The position numbers and the translations under genes are program-made. From Lineus longissimus (lineage: Eukaryota; Nemertea; Pilidiophora; Heteronemertea; Lineidae): DNA of 64,000 nucleotides. Shown here piece by piece: positions 1-10,803 of the stretch (position 1 is its first letter; each line of letters opens with the position of its first letter). A model generated the notes under the pieces. The model had not been told where the DNA came from and made no database searches. It was given only the letters and a program-made list of their open reading frames with translations. Location of the stretch: NCBI RefSeq assembly GCF_910592395.1, contig NC_088313.1, positions 4,096,501 through 4,160,500 on the forward strand, in the 5' to 3' direction.

Positions 1-1574
1 AAGATTAAGAATTTTAACCAGTCCTCAGTGATATTGAAATAAATTATGCTTATTAATGAATAGTTCGTGATTTCTGACTTTAACATTTGCCGCGACACCA
101 TAAAAACCTTTACGTGTGGGCCAATAGTTTCAAGCCACTGGCCTTGAATCAGCATTTTAGAAACCTTTGATGAAAACGTTGATGGTATTCCGCATGCATT
201 CATTAACCTTTGATGAAAACTTCGATGGTGTTTTGCATGCATTGAGGTCCATGATCAATTGACACATTGTCTAAAAAAATGTAAAAGACAATGGGGGGTA
301 TATCCAGTTGGTATACACACTGAATGAACGCGGTTTTGAAATAAAAGATTCATATCTCTATGTGATGAAGGACATGAAGTGATACACTGTTCTTGAAATT
401 CATCTCCATGTAAAGTATTATAAAATAAAGTTAGACCACACGTAGAGCAGTATGATCATAATATATATAAGAACAATACCAATAAATTCACACACAACCC
501 TATTACTCGCCGCACAAGACCACCTTCTTCGCCTAATTTTCTAAGCATGCAGATTCAGGTCTTATTCAAGCCCAATGCCCTGATTCCGTATTCTCACTGA
601 GAAAAGTAAATGAAAAATTTGATAATGTGCGGCTGGCTTTACTAGCTCGATGAGATTTCCGTTTGTGATGTTATATACAATTACACATGATCAGACATAA
701 CATATTCTAACAATTTGGCGACGGATCCAATACAGCGCGCCAAATATCCACATAATTTTTGTACATTTTTTTGTGCGGGTCAGTCATCATGCATAAATGC
801 CAAAGTCTGGTGCTCAATTCGCTTCACTAAGCTTTAATACCTAATAAAGCCTTTAACACAAGTGTCATTGTTCCAACTCAGCAGGTTTATCACAAGAAGA
901 ATCCAGCGTCATTTTTCTAAGTTCCAAATATCTTTCAGTGAAATGAACTCATCATTTCTGATTGCCAGCAACCATTGCAAATGGAGTCCCAAACAAAGCA
1001 GGACATTTCCGATCACGTGATCGCGCTGTCACAGATCACGTGAGTGCAACGTCACAAATTTTGAAATCCAGCCATTGTTCCTGTTTCTTGGTAAAACGAT
1101 CGTCCCTTCATTTCAGAAGCACAGGATTAAGATACTCAAGACAATTTGGTTCATCCGCTGAACCAATTGAAGTATTGGACCTGCCAACTACTGAATAGGC
1201 TCCATATTCTCCCCTCATTCTACAAATCCTGCGCGCCTAGTAGAAAAATAAAATAATCTGACTCAAAAATGTCGCTTTTGTCCATCTGACCTGGTCAATC
1301 CGTCGCCACTTCATAGGGAAAGAACACCGGTTTAAATATCGTCAGAGTAGCTACATCATCAGAACGGTCCAATCAGAGACAAGCACAAACTTCCTCCGAA
1401 CGAGGCCGACTTAAACTGAACTGCACTTAGCTCTTTGAAACGTCCGACATAAGAAAAGGAGCGACATCGAAACGTCGTCGTCCAAATCATGTGATTGATT
1501 TCCGGTCATTGCAACACTTTTCAACGACGTCATCAATATGTGAATAAAACGCCAGCAGCATTTGTCGTGTGCTT
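1..1574. other. Non-coding flank downstream of MMP21
   Basis: Apart from the 43-bp direct repeat at 162-247, no exon, RNA gene or element is recognisable. The short ORF at 962-1198 uses a non-ATG start and has no protein-like features. The MMP21 3' UTR should lie in the right part of this stretch. Confidence 0.5.
162..247. repeat. Two-copy 43-bp direct repeat
   Basis: The segment beginning ACCTTTGATGAAAAC recurs 43 bases later with a few substitutions, each copy ending in GCATGCATT. Non-coding. Confidence 0.7.
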
Positions 1575-1841
1575 TCACTCAACTTCGCATATATCGAACC
1601 ACTTCTCCCACCATTTGCCAACTTTCTTGATGCCGTTTTTCATGCTTCCGCTGAAGCTGTATAACTTGTTTATCCACAAATCACCGTCTTTCACAAAGTA
1701 CACCGAGGCGTCTTTGAAAGAGAAGTAGACAGCATCGAGGTTGCTCGGAAGCGTGTCCCCCGTCGTCAGCCCCGGAAACTCAGTTTGGATCTTGGTCTTC
1801 CGTTCACAACAGCCATCACTAAATGGTTTGTAGACATACAC
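1575..1841 (-). CDS. MMP21: MMP21 terminal coding exon (hemopexin blade IV and stop)
   Basis: 267 nt including the stop TGA. Acceptor ATTTTTAAG|GTGTATG in phase 0. Encodes the end of blade III, blade IV (LDAVYFSFKDASVYFVKDG) and the closing KWFDIC cysteine, after which only three residues follow. No canonical AATAAA was found on this strand in the following 1.5 kb; an ATTAAA variant lies near 832-837, far downstream. Confidence 0.93.
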   Translation of the reverse strand: MYVYKPFSDGCCERKTKIQTEFPGLTTGDTLPSNLDAVYFSFKDASVYFVKDGDLWINKLYSFSGSMKNGIKKVGKWWEKWFDICEVE

Positions 1842-4800
1842 CTTAAAAATAAGATATAAACAATGTGAGGTCAACGACAAATTTAAGAGTACAGGGCGTC
1901 ATAATACATATATCCTTTTACAAGAAAATTCTAGGGATGGTTGTTCAATCATAGTTTGTCACTGACGCTGGCGTTAGCTTAACTTAGCGTTATCTCCCTC
2001 AAAATAATAAGCTCTTAGACTTAATGCCACGTAATAGTGACAAAAATTATTTTGAACAAAAGGGGCGAGGGCTAAAAAATAAACCTTGTGAAATACATGT
2101 ATAACAAGAATTGTATTAGCAATGATGTGTAAAAGCGATATCTGACATATCAAAGAAGAACTCTGTGTGCAACTGCTCTCAAAGTATTACGTAAAAAGAC
2201 ATCCTGATCATGTCCTTTTGTATTTAAGCCCGATTTGCTGTGACCAGAATGGAAATCGACGGTAAAACATGTAAAATGAGGGTCACTATTGCATAACTGG
2301 ATGGATACCGCACTCAACGAATGGCCTACGTTTGCTTGGCATGGCGTTCACGAATCTCGGTCATGAATACATCATGCACTCTGCCTCTACATGTATCCCA
2401 CTGAGAGCATGGCAAGGATTTTCATAGCGTTGTGCTTTCCATTCTTAAAGGGGTACACCGTTCTTAATTACTTGTGGTCCAGTTAGATAGAAACCCACTA
2501 ATACGCAATGTCGTAGTGCAGTTATTATGAATACAAATTTCTTGAAAATTGGTTTTTATAGTATCTGTATCTTTGTCTACAGAAAGGCAATGCTGAAAAT
2601 TACTAATTCAAAATTTTTAACGAAAGGCATAGGACTTTAAAAGCGAAGTTCGAACACAGACATGACATAGAACTTATAGAAAATTTGAGTGACAAATCAC
2701 TATAATGATTTAGCACGGCAGTAATTGACATTTCGGTAGAGCTACACAATTGCTTAAACGTGAGAAAGCTGAAGTTCCGAAATTACATCACTGCACATGC
2801 ACTACATGAGCAGCTGTCGCCAGCTCATTTTCATAATTGTGCGTGTACATTTACATCCATCACTTTTTTCTTCTCAGCGAAAAACCTAAAGGCTCAAGTT
2901 TTCTTCATGGTTCCACATAATAGATTTTGCTTCGCGTTAAAATATATTTTTCACGAATCAAGAGGTGTAGAAGTACATCTTACACTATGTACAGTACATG
3001 TATTTTGTATGATATGAAGAAATAAGAGGCTTAAGGAATTTTACTGCGTTTACTGTGAACGCTCATAACTGATACCACCAGGGCGTTGTTCTGAAAAGTC
3101 GACAACTCCATCAGTGCCATTGATTCTTTATTGCACCCGAGTTTCTCTCTGTAACCAATGCTTACCCATTCTCCCTTGAAAAAGTAGTAATTTTGGTCGC
3201 GGTAATCGAAGTACACCGTATCGATGTTGTCAGGGATTCGTTCGGTTTGTCCAGGTTTCGCTTTGAAGTCATCAGCTATCTTTTTGGGCCAACCTTGTTC
3301 CACGCCATCGGAGTCTGCGCTGTATAAATAGTATTGTTCGCCTGAAATTGTTACAAAATGTGTCTTATTCCTCTGTGATCTTCGCAAGGACGTTAATTCA
3401 ACACGAAATATTTCAAATATTGATATTGAAAAGGACAAATACATTGTACGGAAGGGTCTGAATCAACTGCATCAACGTTTTAACCTTAAGGATCGAATAT
3501 TATTGGGATTTTCCTCCAGGGAACTTGGATTTTGAACTGCATTCATGCCTTTAGCAGTAAGTAAATTATGCCTCCGACTTGCTTGCAACAAGGTCAGATA
3601 GTTTTTTAAGTACTTTAGTCGCTGGTTCAGGGAGGGGTCGGGGGATATATCTATCATTAACAAATCACACTCACCACTGAAGAAATACTGGTTACTGATA
3701 GTTTGTTGGTCAAAGAAGCTGGCAATGTAGACGTGCGCATAGCCGTCAAGTTTGTCCGGGACACCTTTCCAGTTGCTGACGACATTGAGCGGGTCCCCAT
3801 AGCGGGTTCGGTTGGCGCTATTCTCATACATCCAGTACTTGCCATCGCGGAAGAAGTAGGTGTTGTAGACCATACTGTAGTCGGGCATTCTCCTTACCCA
3901 GTCAAAGATGGTGTTGAACTTGCCTCCACATTGGCCTGGACAGAAACAGTAATCGTTACACCATCTTTACACTGTGGTTTGAACTTATCAAGGAGTATAC
4001 ATACCCTATGTATTATGATACCGGAATTATCTAACGCGAGCTGGCAAATATATGTTTATCAAAAATATTCGACAAGTACATTTAAATGATCGCTGCATCC
4101 CATTGAGAGAATGCATAATCTTAGCTTACTCATCCTGAATCTCATGGTCTTATGCTCCCTTAAACGTAGCCGGCATTATCTCTAGCTGCTACTCCCTCAA
4201 ACTTGAAAACCTTTGGCGAATGATGAACTACATCATATTCCGTTCATTCCGTCAATTCGATGGGGTCAAGAAAGAGAGCTATTTGGGGACAGAATGCCAA
4301 GCATAACTCACCGTAGAATTTTTGAACCTCCTTCCTGTCTTCCCAACCAAGCTCAAAGTCCTTATTATTCCCCGAGGGGTAGACGGGGAACATGATGGAA
4401 TACGTCCTGGATAGGATGTGACTCAGACCGAGCACATGTCCTATTTCGTGGACGGCCACCTTCAGCAATTGGACTCCATCGACATCATCGACCTTGTAGT
4501 CTTCCTCGTCGTCGAAGTGGATGTCACCAGTCACCCAGGAATGGGCCACTTCCCCGGCAGGGCCATCGAACGGGTGGTTACAGCTGAGATGGATAGCTGT
4601 AAAAATCATGATATTGTCATGGTCATTTAGGAGTCTAATCATATGTATTCACGTTCCGTTATCAGAGAGAGGGCTGTGTCACTTGGAAAACGGGCGGCGC
4701 TGGTTAGTGGGGAGAAACCTTGTTCTCATCCTCCCCCCTCCTGAGCCACAGAAGATAATGATACATGTATCTGTCAAGGCATCATCATTATCATCATCAC

Positions 4801-7800
4801 CACCACCACCATCATTATCATCATCATCATCATCATAAGTATCATCATTCTAGCGTCGTGGTTCAGATTTTGGCCTTTGCCTTTGCCTTGTTGCCCCTAG
4901 TCGTTGTGGGCGAAAACTACGAGAAACACAATACGACGTTTCTCGCCGTGCCCCGACTTGTTGGTAAACGCAAGACTTACTACGTCATTCTATATCTCTG
5001 TTATAAGGAACATACATTAAAGGGAGGATACCCTGAATTGACAACTTTAGCTAGGCATAAGAAGGCGTCTCTTACAGACTTTCTTCAGTTTCCATCTGCT
5101 TTCAAATTATAAACGTTTTATACTATGATATCATTCCTAAGTCGAACACCAGTTGAGTTGATAACAATCAAGTGCAGCCAAACTGAACTCATAAAATTCT
5201 GAATGAAATCATAAGAGTCGACATCCAATATTTGCGATCGGAGTTACGACACTTACAGACCACATATCGTCATCAATCTTTAGCGCACTTGAACCAAGTT
5301 GCTTTGAAATCTTTGATAATATTGACGTACCAGTCAAATTTTGTCACTTCTGTTACGTAATTCATTTCCGCTCCTTTGCCCCCAATAGCTTGGTACCCCT
5401 GCACTTTCCGGTAGACGGAATTTTCAGAGACAAAATAGTTATCTCTCTTATTATTTAGATTTAATTACTTATTTGATTATACGATGAGCAAACATAACTC
5501 TCTGGTTACATCAAACTAGAAACAGGACAGTTTCTGGACCCCAAGTACAGCCACACTGAATTTAAGTACAGAAGGCCAGTTTGAGGTTATCTCGGGGGTT
5601 GACAAGGACTCGGAATGTTAAAAAGTAGACAAGACAACCACTTGAAAGATGGGGTCAAAGGTCATAGCAACCTGTCAAAATAGCGGAAGCTGATGACAAA
5701 CTAGACTCTGTTTTAATGGTCCACGTGGGCAGTTGCTTTTTGTCTTTCACATCCTTTTTTCAGGACGGCTTGTGAGTAACTGGACATGATTCTATACCAT
5801 TTGTCTAAGCCTTGTCCGCGTTAACGGACTCAACAAATAATCGGATGTCAGCGAATTGTGCTGTTCCTTGTCGCGATCGCCTCAAACTCCCCTCCAAAGG
5901 ATACCTCAAGACCTGATGCGTTTTATCTAATTTTGGTTAAGCTTATATGGACGTGGGAGTCGATATAATTGAATTTTTATACAAACAGATCTCAACAGTC
6001 TTATCAGACTTACAATATCATTGTCAACAGAATAATAGGTATTTGCGATAGATCGTCTGGGTCGGGCTGGGGGGAGTCCATGGGTGTGGGACAAGATAAG
6101 AAAAAAACATCATTTTCCGGTCATCCTTGAAACTAGTTTGAGTAACCATGCGGTTTATCTTGACATGCCTTTTACATGTGTGACCTGCTTTTTAATGGCT
6201 TTGATCAAATAATAATCGATTTACTGATTATTTAAATCCCCCAGTTGAAACCATTCTTGGAGAGTATAACATTCATTTGGTAAAAATACGGTTCATTAGA
6301 TATCTTAATATTTTCGGTGCCCACTCCTTCTCCGAATCCTACATTACGCTTATAATATTTACTGTCTCAAGATAAGCTGTTGATTTTTTGTATGAGCGAT
6401 GGTATCCGGTTTGAACGAATTTTGGCTGAAACAAAAAACGTACAGGCCCATCATTTTAGTTAACTGAATGAAACCATATACACCAAGCATTCCATCTTCA
6501 TGTTGGAAAACCTAGAACATGCAAGTTAGTTTGAGAACTGTTCTTGTCGGGCAAGTTACCTACGGGATTGAAAATAAATAACATTTGAACGAAAACTAAA
6601 CAAGAAGAAATAGGTTTTCACTTCCGCTAAGCGATGGCGTTGTAAACTCTTAAAGGGAAAGCAATAGATAGGTTTCGCAACCCCTACAAGCGACGCCTTA
6701 CGTACTATATAGGTATATGAATGTCGTATCATAACGTTCTCTGCGTATTCATATATTTTACGCGACACTCGTAAATCACTTTTTGGACTGAGTTTGTTTT
6801 ACGAGGAATCTGTGAAATATTCAAAAAAGGTTGGCGATAAAGCACCTGTATGCTTCGTTCTTCGCGTAGCTCTACGTAAGGGTTCCGAAACCTAACTCGT
6901 GATGAAATACTTACACTTTCCGAACGCTATCTCGATGTCCACGTCGCGAACATGACCATTGGTATCAAGGATAAACTGTAAGGGTATAACCTCGCTCCAC
7001 ATTCTGAAAGCCAGGCGGAGCACGGCGATCTGGTCGATGATAGACATTTTTGTGCTGTACCCGGATGAGAGCAATCGCCACGTAACTATCGTCTTACTAA
7101 ACACACTGCCCTGTTGCTGCGTGTTCATGATCGGCGATCGCCTCTTGCGGACTTTCACCGCGTCTGCCGGATTTCTGACAACATTAACAGACTCCTTCCC
7201 AGTTCGTAATACCTCCTTGAATTCTTCTAATTGCCGTCTCCGTCGTTTTAAAGGTGTTTGACTAGTCTGCGGAAAGATTTTGGCTAGTATGCCAGTCCGG
7301 CCATTTGGCTCTGAAGGTGCCTCTTTAGGCAAAAGCGAGTTCACTGACCTCACAGTTCTACTTTTTTTCGCTGTTTGTGTTGTATGCGTACTGTCTGTTG
7401 TCGTTCTAGGCGACTCTGTTGTTTTTGTCTTGTTACTTATCGGGAGTTCTCCCTCGTCTTTGTTGCCACATCGCTTTGCGTTCATAAGCTTTTGCGTTGC
7501 CTCGTCAAATTTCCCCGTTTGTGGTAGGCCGAAACGCTTTTGATACTCGATTAACGAGTCTCGGATTCTATCATCGGAGCAATCATCGCGTTTCTTTGGG
7601 TCTTCAAGCTCAACAATGTTGAACAACCCACCCGGCGCGTTCCGCCGATTCCGGCCGCTTACGTGGCAGCCCTGTATGTAGCCATATTTTTCTAGCATTA
7701 CCTGGAATGATAAAAAGGAAAGCGACGATTCAAAATCTATTCTGGTGGTTTATTTTAGCATATTGTTCCTTTTAGAAAATTTTCTTCTCGATATATAGAC

Positions 7801-10800
7801 TGGCATGTCATGCCAATTTTCCCATGCTGGAGAAAGTACAAGGAAAGACAGAAGGGGACCGGTGTATTCACCAATGTTTCCCTGGATAGCGGACCAAAAT
7901 TATCTATTAGTATGTCTCTGCGTACACATGTACATGTATACACTGCAACCCGGCGACAACTATCGCTGCGATGAGCGATAACATATCTTGATCAGAGATC
8001 GCAGCGATCACGATTCTTGGACCCCGTAACCAAAAGAGATATAGTTCTGTTGCATGCGATCAGGATCGCATGTCGCAGCGACAAAAGCTGCTGGTTGGCT
8101 GCTTACAGCTACGCGTAGGCAAAACATATTTTTAGATCGTAATTAACCGTAAAAGCGTCAGAAAGGCTACACATTACACATTCCTGTGGTCAAATTTTTA
8201 ATTTTCTGAACGCATCGGTTTAAAGATGTAAGAAAAGGTATGTCATAAACACAGCAGAATACACTGTAATTACCAAATAGTATAGGCTTGACATCAAGGG
8301 CGGTCTAAAATCGTGCGAACAACAGCACATGTCGTGCGAAAAACATTTGAAGTAAAGCTTCTTTGAAAAACACAGGTGCTGGACAAGGCTCAAGAATGCA
8401 AGGGCCAAACATATAATTTGGAGGTAGTCTTCTGTGACAAAAAGTGTCCTCAGACATTTTACAGGTGCGAGGCCGTAAATGGCATCCTACAAATAGAATC
8501 TTCGAAATCGAAGGCGGAATTAAAAATTGTCTTCAAGAAACGGTTGACTTTACACCGCACGTCTGGCTTTAGCAATACTTGTCTTTTAATACTAAATGTG
8601 TACATTTGTGAGTTAAATGTATCTTTTTTCATCATCAATGTTTAGATAGGCCTATATTATCCATGTGCGAACCTGCTTTAGGTAAATAAACACAGAGGAA
8701 TCGGGATGGGGGGGGGGGGGGGGGGGGCATCAAAAATTGGTCATAAGGAACGTTTCTTTGAAACCCTTTCTTACAATACATGTATATGAAACGTAGTAGC
8801 CTCGAGAATCGTTACAATTACAAGCTTACCATCAGGGTACGTGTATTACCTCGAATTCAACAATTGCTCTTTGATATTGACTGGATTTATATACATGTAC
8901 GTATAATCAAATATAGATTTGATCTGTAATCCATTCTTGATGTATTGCACATCAAATCAAAATATGCCGCCACTTGCTTTTTGATATGAATCATATCATT
9001 GTCATTGTTCCAATAGTAAGGTTGCATGTTAATCCAGCCGGTGTCTTGGATGGTCTATCCGTGAATGTCCGTAAAGATTTTACCATTGTATCTTCTTGAA
9101 AGGAAAATTCCGATATCGGGAACTTTTACACGCAATCGGGACAATTATTAGGAATTCATGCATTGTGTCTGCGATCCATAATACATGTTTTTCATGTTGT
9201 CTTCCACGTATCAGAGATATTAGTCGCACCCCTTGCTGTGTCCGAAAAAAGGAAAACAGCGCAGCGGGTCAAGGACATTCGTTCACTTTCAAGGTTGGGA
9301 GGACATGATACACTTAGAGATGTTTTGCATGTTATCATATCTGGATAATGCTTTTAGTACATTTATCACCCGTTGCACAGAACATATAGGTGAAGACATT
9401 TCAGTAAAAAAAGCTAAAACACGGATGTGGCTAAAAAGATGTCGTACGACGACGTGCCAACTTTGTTAACAAAAAGCAGTAGTTTTTTTTCATTTGCCGT
9501 CCCGTCAGTCACATGATGTCATTTATGCCGGATGCGTTTCCGTACCGTTTCCACATCGTCCAGTACGCTTCTCGTAGGCGTGCGTATCGGGAGCCGGCAA
9601 ATCGCCCGCGCGCACTAGGCGTAAGATGTCTCATATTTCATTCCATAGTTACCCTCCTTGTATCACCATCAAGAATCTGTCTCCTTTCCCACCCCCTCAA
9701 TCACGACCCAGAACTAGGACACCAGTACTGGTGTCCTCAGAAAGGCAACATTCCCCTTGCATGGGTGTGTTTGATCTGTTTAAAGGAACTACTTGATTCT
9801 GGGGTCATTATGATATATATTTCTAAAGCTATTGAAGAACCTGTCTTTCTTTATCAAAATGTAAATTTGACGAACCTACTGCAAAATGTGGTATCTCCAC
9901 GTGTGTAACATGTGTAATATGAAGACCAAAACATGGGGATGGGGGAAAGAACATTTATTAAATTTTAACTGGCTACACTGTTACCTATTTAGTACTTTCA
10001 TATAAATTATAAATATACTTCCTGCTATCGTAATTGTTACTTTACATATACATGTATGTTCAATTACATCAAAGCAAGATATGTGAGAAGTTAGTGAGAT
10101 CAGATAATCACTTAAATACCAATCCTTCCAATAAAAAGCGGAGGTGTACAAATGGCCACTATACCATTAAACAGTCATAACCTGCTTGAGCACCACAGGT
10201 AGATGTTCTCATAGTACTTCAGTCAATGCATCATTGTATTGAGCACTAGAACGATACATGCACCTGGATAAGTCGTCCCTGACCAACCGGTACAGATTTA
10301 TCGTCAGCTCATTTTTAAGGTAACGGCGATGAGTCCAAATTATTACTACAACTACTACCTCATTTTAATTGTTTTGATGTAAAAATCAAAGCCATCAAAT
10401 CAAACTGAATAACAGATACAGAAATATGAGATAACAGTTATATTCTTCCTCTCACTGCTCTCGCATAACATTAAGGAGTAGAAGTGTTTTTACGCGGAGT
10501 AAGGTTGATGCTGTAGATTGAGGGTTTGATTCCAAGTCGACTTCTGGACATTGTTCGATGTATCAAAACGAACAAACACTTTATAAGTAACATTAAATAC
10601 CAATAAGAAAAATGAAGAAGTAATTTAGTTTGTTTCCTTACCTCCGCCTCCTCCATAGACTTGACCTTGTAGTTCTCCTCGTGGACATACTGCTCCAGAT
10701 CGCTGTGGTCCCGATTGAGGAAGAACGCCTCGCCCCACACGACAGGGAGTGACATGATCACACTATAAACAACAGCAATGGATTGTCTCTTCCAAGCTTT

Positions 10801-10803
10801 CAT
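1575..10803 (-). CDS. MMP21: Matrix metalloproteinase-21 orthologue, complete six-exon coding sequence
   Basis: Secreted zinc endopeptidase of the M10A family. Coding exons (complement) are 10803-10642, 7701-6915, 4596-4312, 3935-3675, 3341-3166 and 1841-1575; together 1938 nt, 645 residues plus stop. Intron phases are 0, 1, 1, 1, 0 and every junction has GT-AG. Domains: signal peptide about residues 1-24; peptidoglycan-binding-like prodomain about 56-128; cysteine switch KRCGNKD with Cys132; basic sites KRRRR (206-210) and RKRR (239-242); catalytic domain from about 256 with HEIGHVLGLSH (zinc ligands His366, His370, His376; Glu367) and Met-turn SIMFP (Met385); hemopexin domain 414-642 bounded by Cys414 and Cys642. 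MMP21 rather than another MMP is indicated by the GDIHFDDEEDY, LLKVAVHEIGHVLGL, YENSANRTRYGDP and KWFDIC segments, which I recognise as characteristic of this paralogue. Human MMP21 is 569 residues; the extra length here is mainly the Thr/Ser/Lys-rich prodomain linker. In vertebrates MMP21 is needed for left-right asymmetry; that role here is inference. Confidence 0.96.
2449..2636. mobile_element. Candidate MITE inside MMP21 intron 5, flanked by TTAA
   Basis: A 188-bp segment is bounded by TTAA at 2445-2448 and 2637-2640. It begins AGGGGTACACCGTTC and its far end, read in reverse, begins AGTCCTATGCCTTTCGTT, a weak terminal inverted repeat. The 3' end block (AATTTTTAACGAAAGGCATAG) has relatives near 20140, 45470, 56060 and 58530, indicating a dispersed family. 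TTAA duplication would fit piggyBac-type mobilisation; that assignment is inference. Confidence 0.45.
3166..3341 (-). CDS. MMP21: MMP21 coding exon 5 (hemopexin blades II-III)
   Basis: 176 nt; acceptor CAATTTCAG, donor AATGG|GTAAGC. Enters in phase 1 and leaves in phase 0. Encodes GEQYYLYSADSDG, then GWPKKIADDF and blade III IDTVYFDYRDQNYYFFKG. A stop follows 135 bases beyond the donor in the same frame, so the exon must be spliced. Confidence 0.93.
3675..3935 (-). CDS. MMP21: MMP21 coding exon 4 (hemopexin blades I-II)
   Basis: 261 nt; acceptor TTTCTGTCCAG, donor AGTG|GTGAGT, phase 1 at both ends. Begins with QCGGKFNTIFDWV, whose Cys414 is the first cysteine of the hemopexin disulphide, and continues through TYFFRDGKYWMYENSANRT into blade II (LDGYAHVYI). 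The reading frame is open upstream of the in-frame Met at 3888, so the splice acceptor, not that Met, defines its start. Confidence 0.94.
4312..4596 (-). CDS. MMP21: MMP21 coding exon 3 (zinc-binding catalytic core)
   Basis: 285 nt between a TTTTTACAG acceptor and a TACG|GTGAGT donor, phase 1 at both ends. Encodes residues 318-411, including SWVTGDIHFDDEEDY, the catalytic HExxHxxGxxH motif, the Met-turn and the FELGWEDRKEVQKFYG end of the protease domain. Confidence 0.97.
4777..4846. repeat. ATC/ATT microsatellite in MMP21 intron 2
   Basis: Imperfect trinucleotide run with a short CAC-type interruption. It produces a spurious poly-His reading on the plus strand. Confidence 0.9.
6915..7701 (-). 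CDS. MMP21: MMP21 coding exon 2 (prodomain, furin sites, start of catalytic domain)
   Basis: Largest exon, 787 nt, residues 55-316 plus one base. Acceptor TTCCAG|GTAATG, donor AAAGT|GTAAGT (phase 1). It carries the prodomain helix QKRFGLPQTGKFDEATQKLM, the cysteine-switch Cys132, a Thr/Ser/Lys-rich linker (about 145-200), both polybasic cleavage motifs and the start of the protease fold (TIVTWRLL, FRMWSEV, VDIEIAFG). Confidence 0.95.
7962..8072. repeat. Foldback segment with GATCGC inverted repeats in MMP21 intron 1
   Basis: ATCGCTGCGAT at 7962-7972 is matched by ATCGCAGCGAT at 7998-8008. A second hairpin, GCATGCGATC then GATCGCATG, lies at 8052-8072. Outer sequences (CGACAACTATCGCTG on the left, GTCGCAGCGACA on the right) are also partly complementary, so the whole may be a decayed foldback MITE. 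No target-site duplication could be fixed. Confidence 0.5.
8708..8727. repeat. Poly-G run of 20 bases
   Basis: Uninterrupted run of 20 G in MMP21 intron 1; a likely site of length polymorphism or assembly error. Confidence 0.95.
10642..10803 (-). CDS. MMP21: MMP21 coding exon 1 (signal peptide)
   Basis: Starts at an ATG and encodes 54 residues. A short basic N-terminus (MKAWKRQ) is followed by a hydrophobic core and a small-residue cleavage region (VVWG). The exon ends in a strong donor, GGAG|GTAAGG, phase 0. The downstream reading (EAE then VMLEKYGY) joins in frame to the next exon and restores the start of the MMP prodomain. No upstream TATA element is obvious. Confidence 0.92.

Noticed and set aside
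3703-4089. 128-codon plus-strand ORF opposite MMP21 exon 4
   Set aside because: Antisense shadow of the hemopexin exon.
4765-5112. ORF with a poly-His N-terminus inside MMP21
   Set aside because: Product of the ATC microsatellite in intron 2 on the strand opposite the gene.
6959-7543. Plus-strand ORFs of 100 and 87 codons
   Set aside because: Antisense shadows of MMP21 exon 2.
8376-8645. 89-codon plus-strand ORF with several Cys in MMP21 intron 1
   Set aside because: No ATG start, no known cysteine-rich domain, and no splice partner on the plus strand.
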